Shown: positions 63,457 to 64,000 of the stretch, piece after piece
Numbering within the stretch: the first letter of the stretch is position 1
How the letters are laid out: the number at the start of each line of letters is the position of its first letter
Origin: Mucilaginibacter sp.
Lineage (GTDB): Bacteria; Bacteroidota; Bacteroidia; Sphingobacteriales; Sphingobacteriaceae
Direction: 5' to 3'
Assembly (NCBI GenBank): GCA_030445275.1
Contig: JAUCSE010000053.1
Span: forward strand, 1-64,000
DNA: 64,000 nucleotides
Translations under genes and position numbers: made by a program
The notes under the pieces: model-generated
The model's input: only the letters and a program-made list of their open reading frames with translations
Database searches by the model: none
What the model was told of the DNA's origin: nothing

Positions 63457-64000
63457 ATGTGTTTTTTCTTCACCAAGAAGTGCTTGATATTCTATTTCTC
63501 TTTTTTTTCCTTTCTTCAGGTATATAGCCAGGAAAAGGGGTTAACAATGCTCCATAACCAAGTTGTGGATTCGACAACACATACCGCCATTCCGTACGCA
63601 ACCATAACCTTAATAGGCAAATCCAATCAGCCTAAAAAAGTGATTATTGGCCAAAAGGATGGTTTCTTTAAGATTTCAGCTCCTGATACTGCCTATATAG
63701 GGGTAAACGTCACTTGTAGTGGTTATGTATCAAGATATCTTGCCATCTCCTATTTTGATGATCTTCAAAACAGGCAAAACCCTATTCTACTACAGCAAAA
63801 AATCAATCAATTAAAGGAGATAAATATCATATCGGCAAAACCGATCATAAAAAGAGAAATTGATCGGATCTCCTATAATGTTCAAGCGGATCCGGAAAAA
63901 AACATCATCTCTGTAGGCGATATCTTACAAAAAATGCCATTGGTGTCCAGCGATGGCTCCAGTTTATTGGTTAAAGGAAGTACAAGCTATAAAATTTTCA
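63457..64000 (+). CDS. TonB-dependent-receptor-like protein, N-terminal part (cut by window edge)
   Basis: 181 codons from the ATG at 63457 stay open to the window end; absent from the track because it has no stop here. Signal peptide (LIFYFSFFSFLQVYSQ), carboxypeptidase-regulatory-like domain (TAIPYATITLIGKSNQ, DGFFKISAPDTAYIGVNVTCSGY), linker INQLKEINIISAKPIIK and a plug-like start (IDRISYNVQADPEKNIISVGDILQKMPLVSSD). This is the outer-membrane-barrel family of TonB-like receptors rather than classical SusC. It starts 120 bp after peptide copy 2 and may transport or sense it (inference). Confidence 0.75.
   Translation, partial: MCFFFTKKCLIFYFSFFSFLQVYSQEKGLTMLHNQVVDSTTHTAIPYATITLIGKSNQPKKVIIGQKDGFFKISAPDTAYIGVNVTCSGYVSRYLAISYFDDLQNRQNPILLQQKINQLKEINIISAKPIIKREIDRISYNVQADPEKNIISVGDILQKMPLVSSDGSSLLVKGSTSYKIF

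Noticed and set aside
1-64000. CRISPR arrays, tRNA or rRNA genes, complete insertion sequences
   Set aside because: No regularly spaced repeats, no cloverleaf-like or rRNA sequence, and no transposase or integrase frame were recognised by eye; a tool search could still find a short tRNA.

Overview
The window looks like Bacteroidota, most likely a Sphingobacteriaceae soil type such as Mucilaginibacter or Pedobacter. The grounds are SusC/SusD pairs, a hybrid two-component sensor (HTCS), LytTR signalling, a histone-H1-like 57-residue protein, Bacteroidota-type Tra conjugation genes with RteC, TAnnTTTG-type -7 promoter elements and generally weak Shine-Dalgarno use. The genus is an inference.

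1-35.7 kb is a carbohydrate-utilisation region. At the left edge are the N-terminus of a GH31 enzyme and a remnant resembling the end of a GH74 xyloglucanase. A minus-strand operon follows: SusC, SusD, a DUF5017 lipoprotein and a CHRD lipoprotein, with a beta-helix lipoprotein beyond it. Upstream of SusC are two perfect TAAACCGGTTTA palindromes, which fit the LacI-type regulators encoded next door (three in all). Then come an alginate-lyase-like lyase, GH30, heparinase II/III-like lyase, GH43, an FHS sugar transporter, a ROK kinase and GH88. Two lyases plus GH88 suggest a uronic-acid-containing glycan. An AraC regulator and a 1356-residue HTCS precede a divergent second SusC/SusD pair. A 30-bp operator with 21-bp-spaced repeats occurs both before this SusC and before GH88, each at the same distance from a -7 element.

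35.8-41.4 kb is a small RiPP-like locus: a full-length LanB-type dehydratase with no LanC, a LytS-type kinase with its LytTR regulator, a small membrane protein, and a Ser/Thr-rich 58-residue peptide without core cysteines that could be the substrate.

41.4-54.5 kb is the transfer module of a Bacteroidota conjugative transposon: an unknown 405-residue gene, RteC, then TraE, F, G, a lipoprotein, three related secreted helical proteins, TraJ, K, L and M, and a DUF3945-like protein with an extra N-terminal region. TraN and later genes, mobilisation genes and an integrase are absent, so the module looks truncated or rearranged.

54.6-59.1 kb is a tight four-gene minus-strand operon of exported proteins: an unknown 598-residue protein, a papain-like cysteine peptidase, a beta-strand-rich protein resembling the 'polymorphic toxin type 23' group, and a lipoprotein. 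I do not recognise it as a described system.

59.6-64 kb holds the histone-like gene, a response regulator with an AraC output domain, a CAP-domain lipoprotein, a GH12-like glucanase lipoprotein, and two nearly identical small exported peptides on a tandemly duplicated unit, each closed by a stem-loop. Just downstream the window is cut inside a TonB-dependent-receptor-like gene. No tRNA, rRNA, CRISPR array or complete insertion sequence was recognised.
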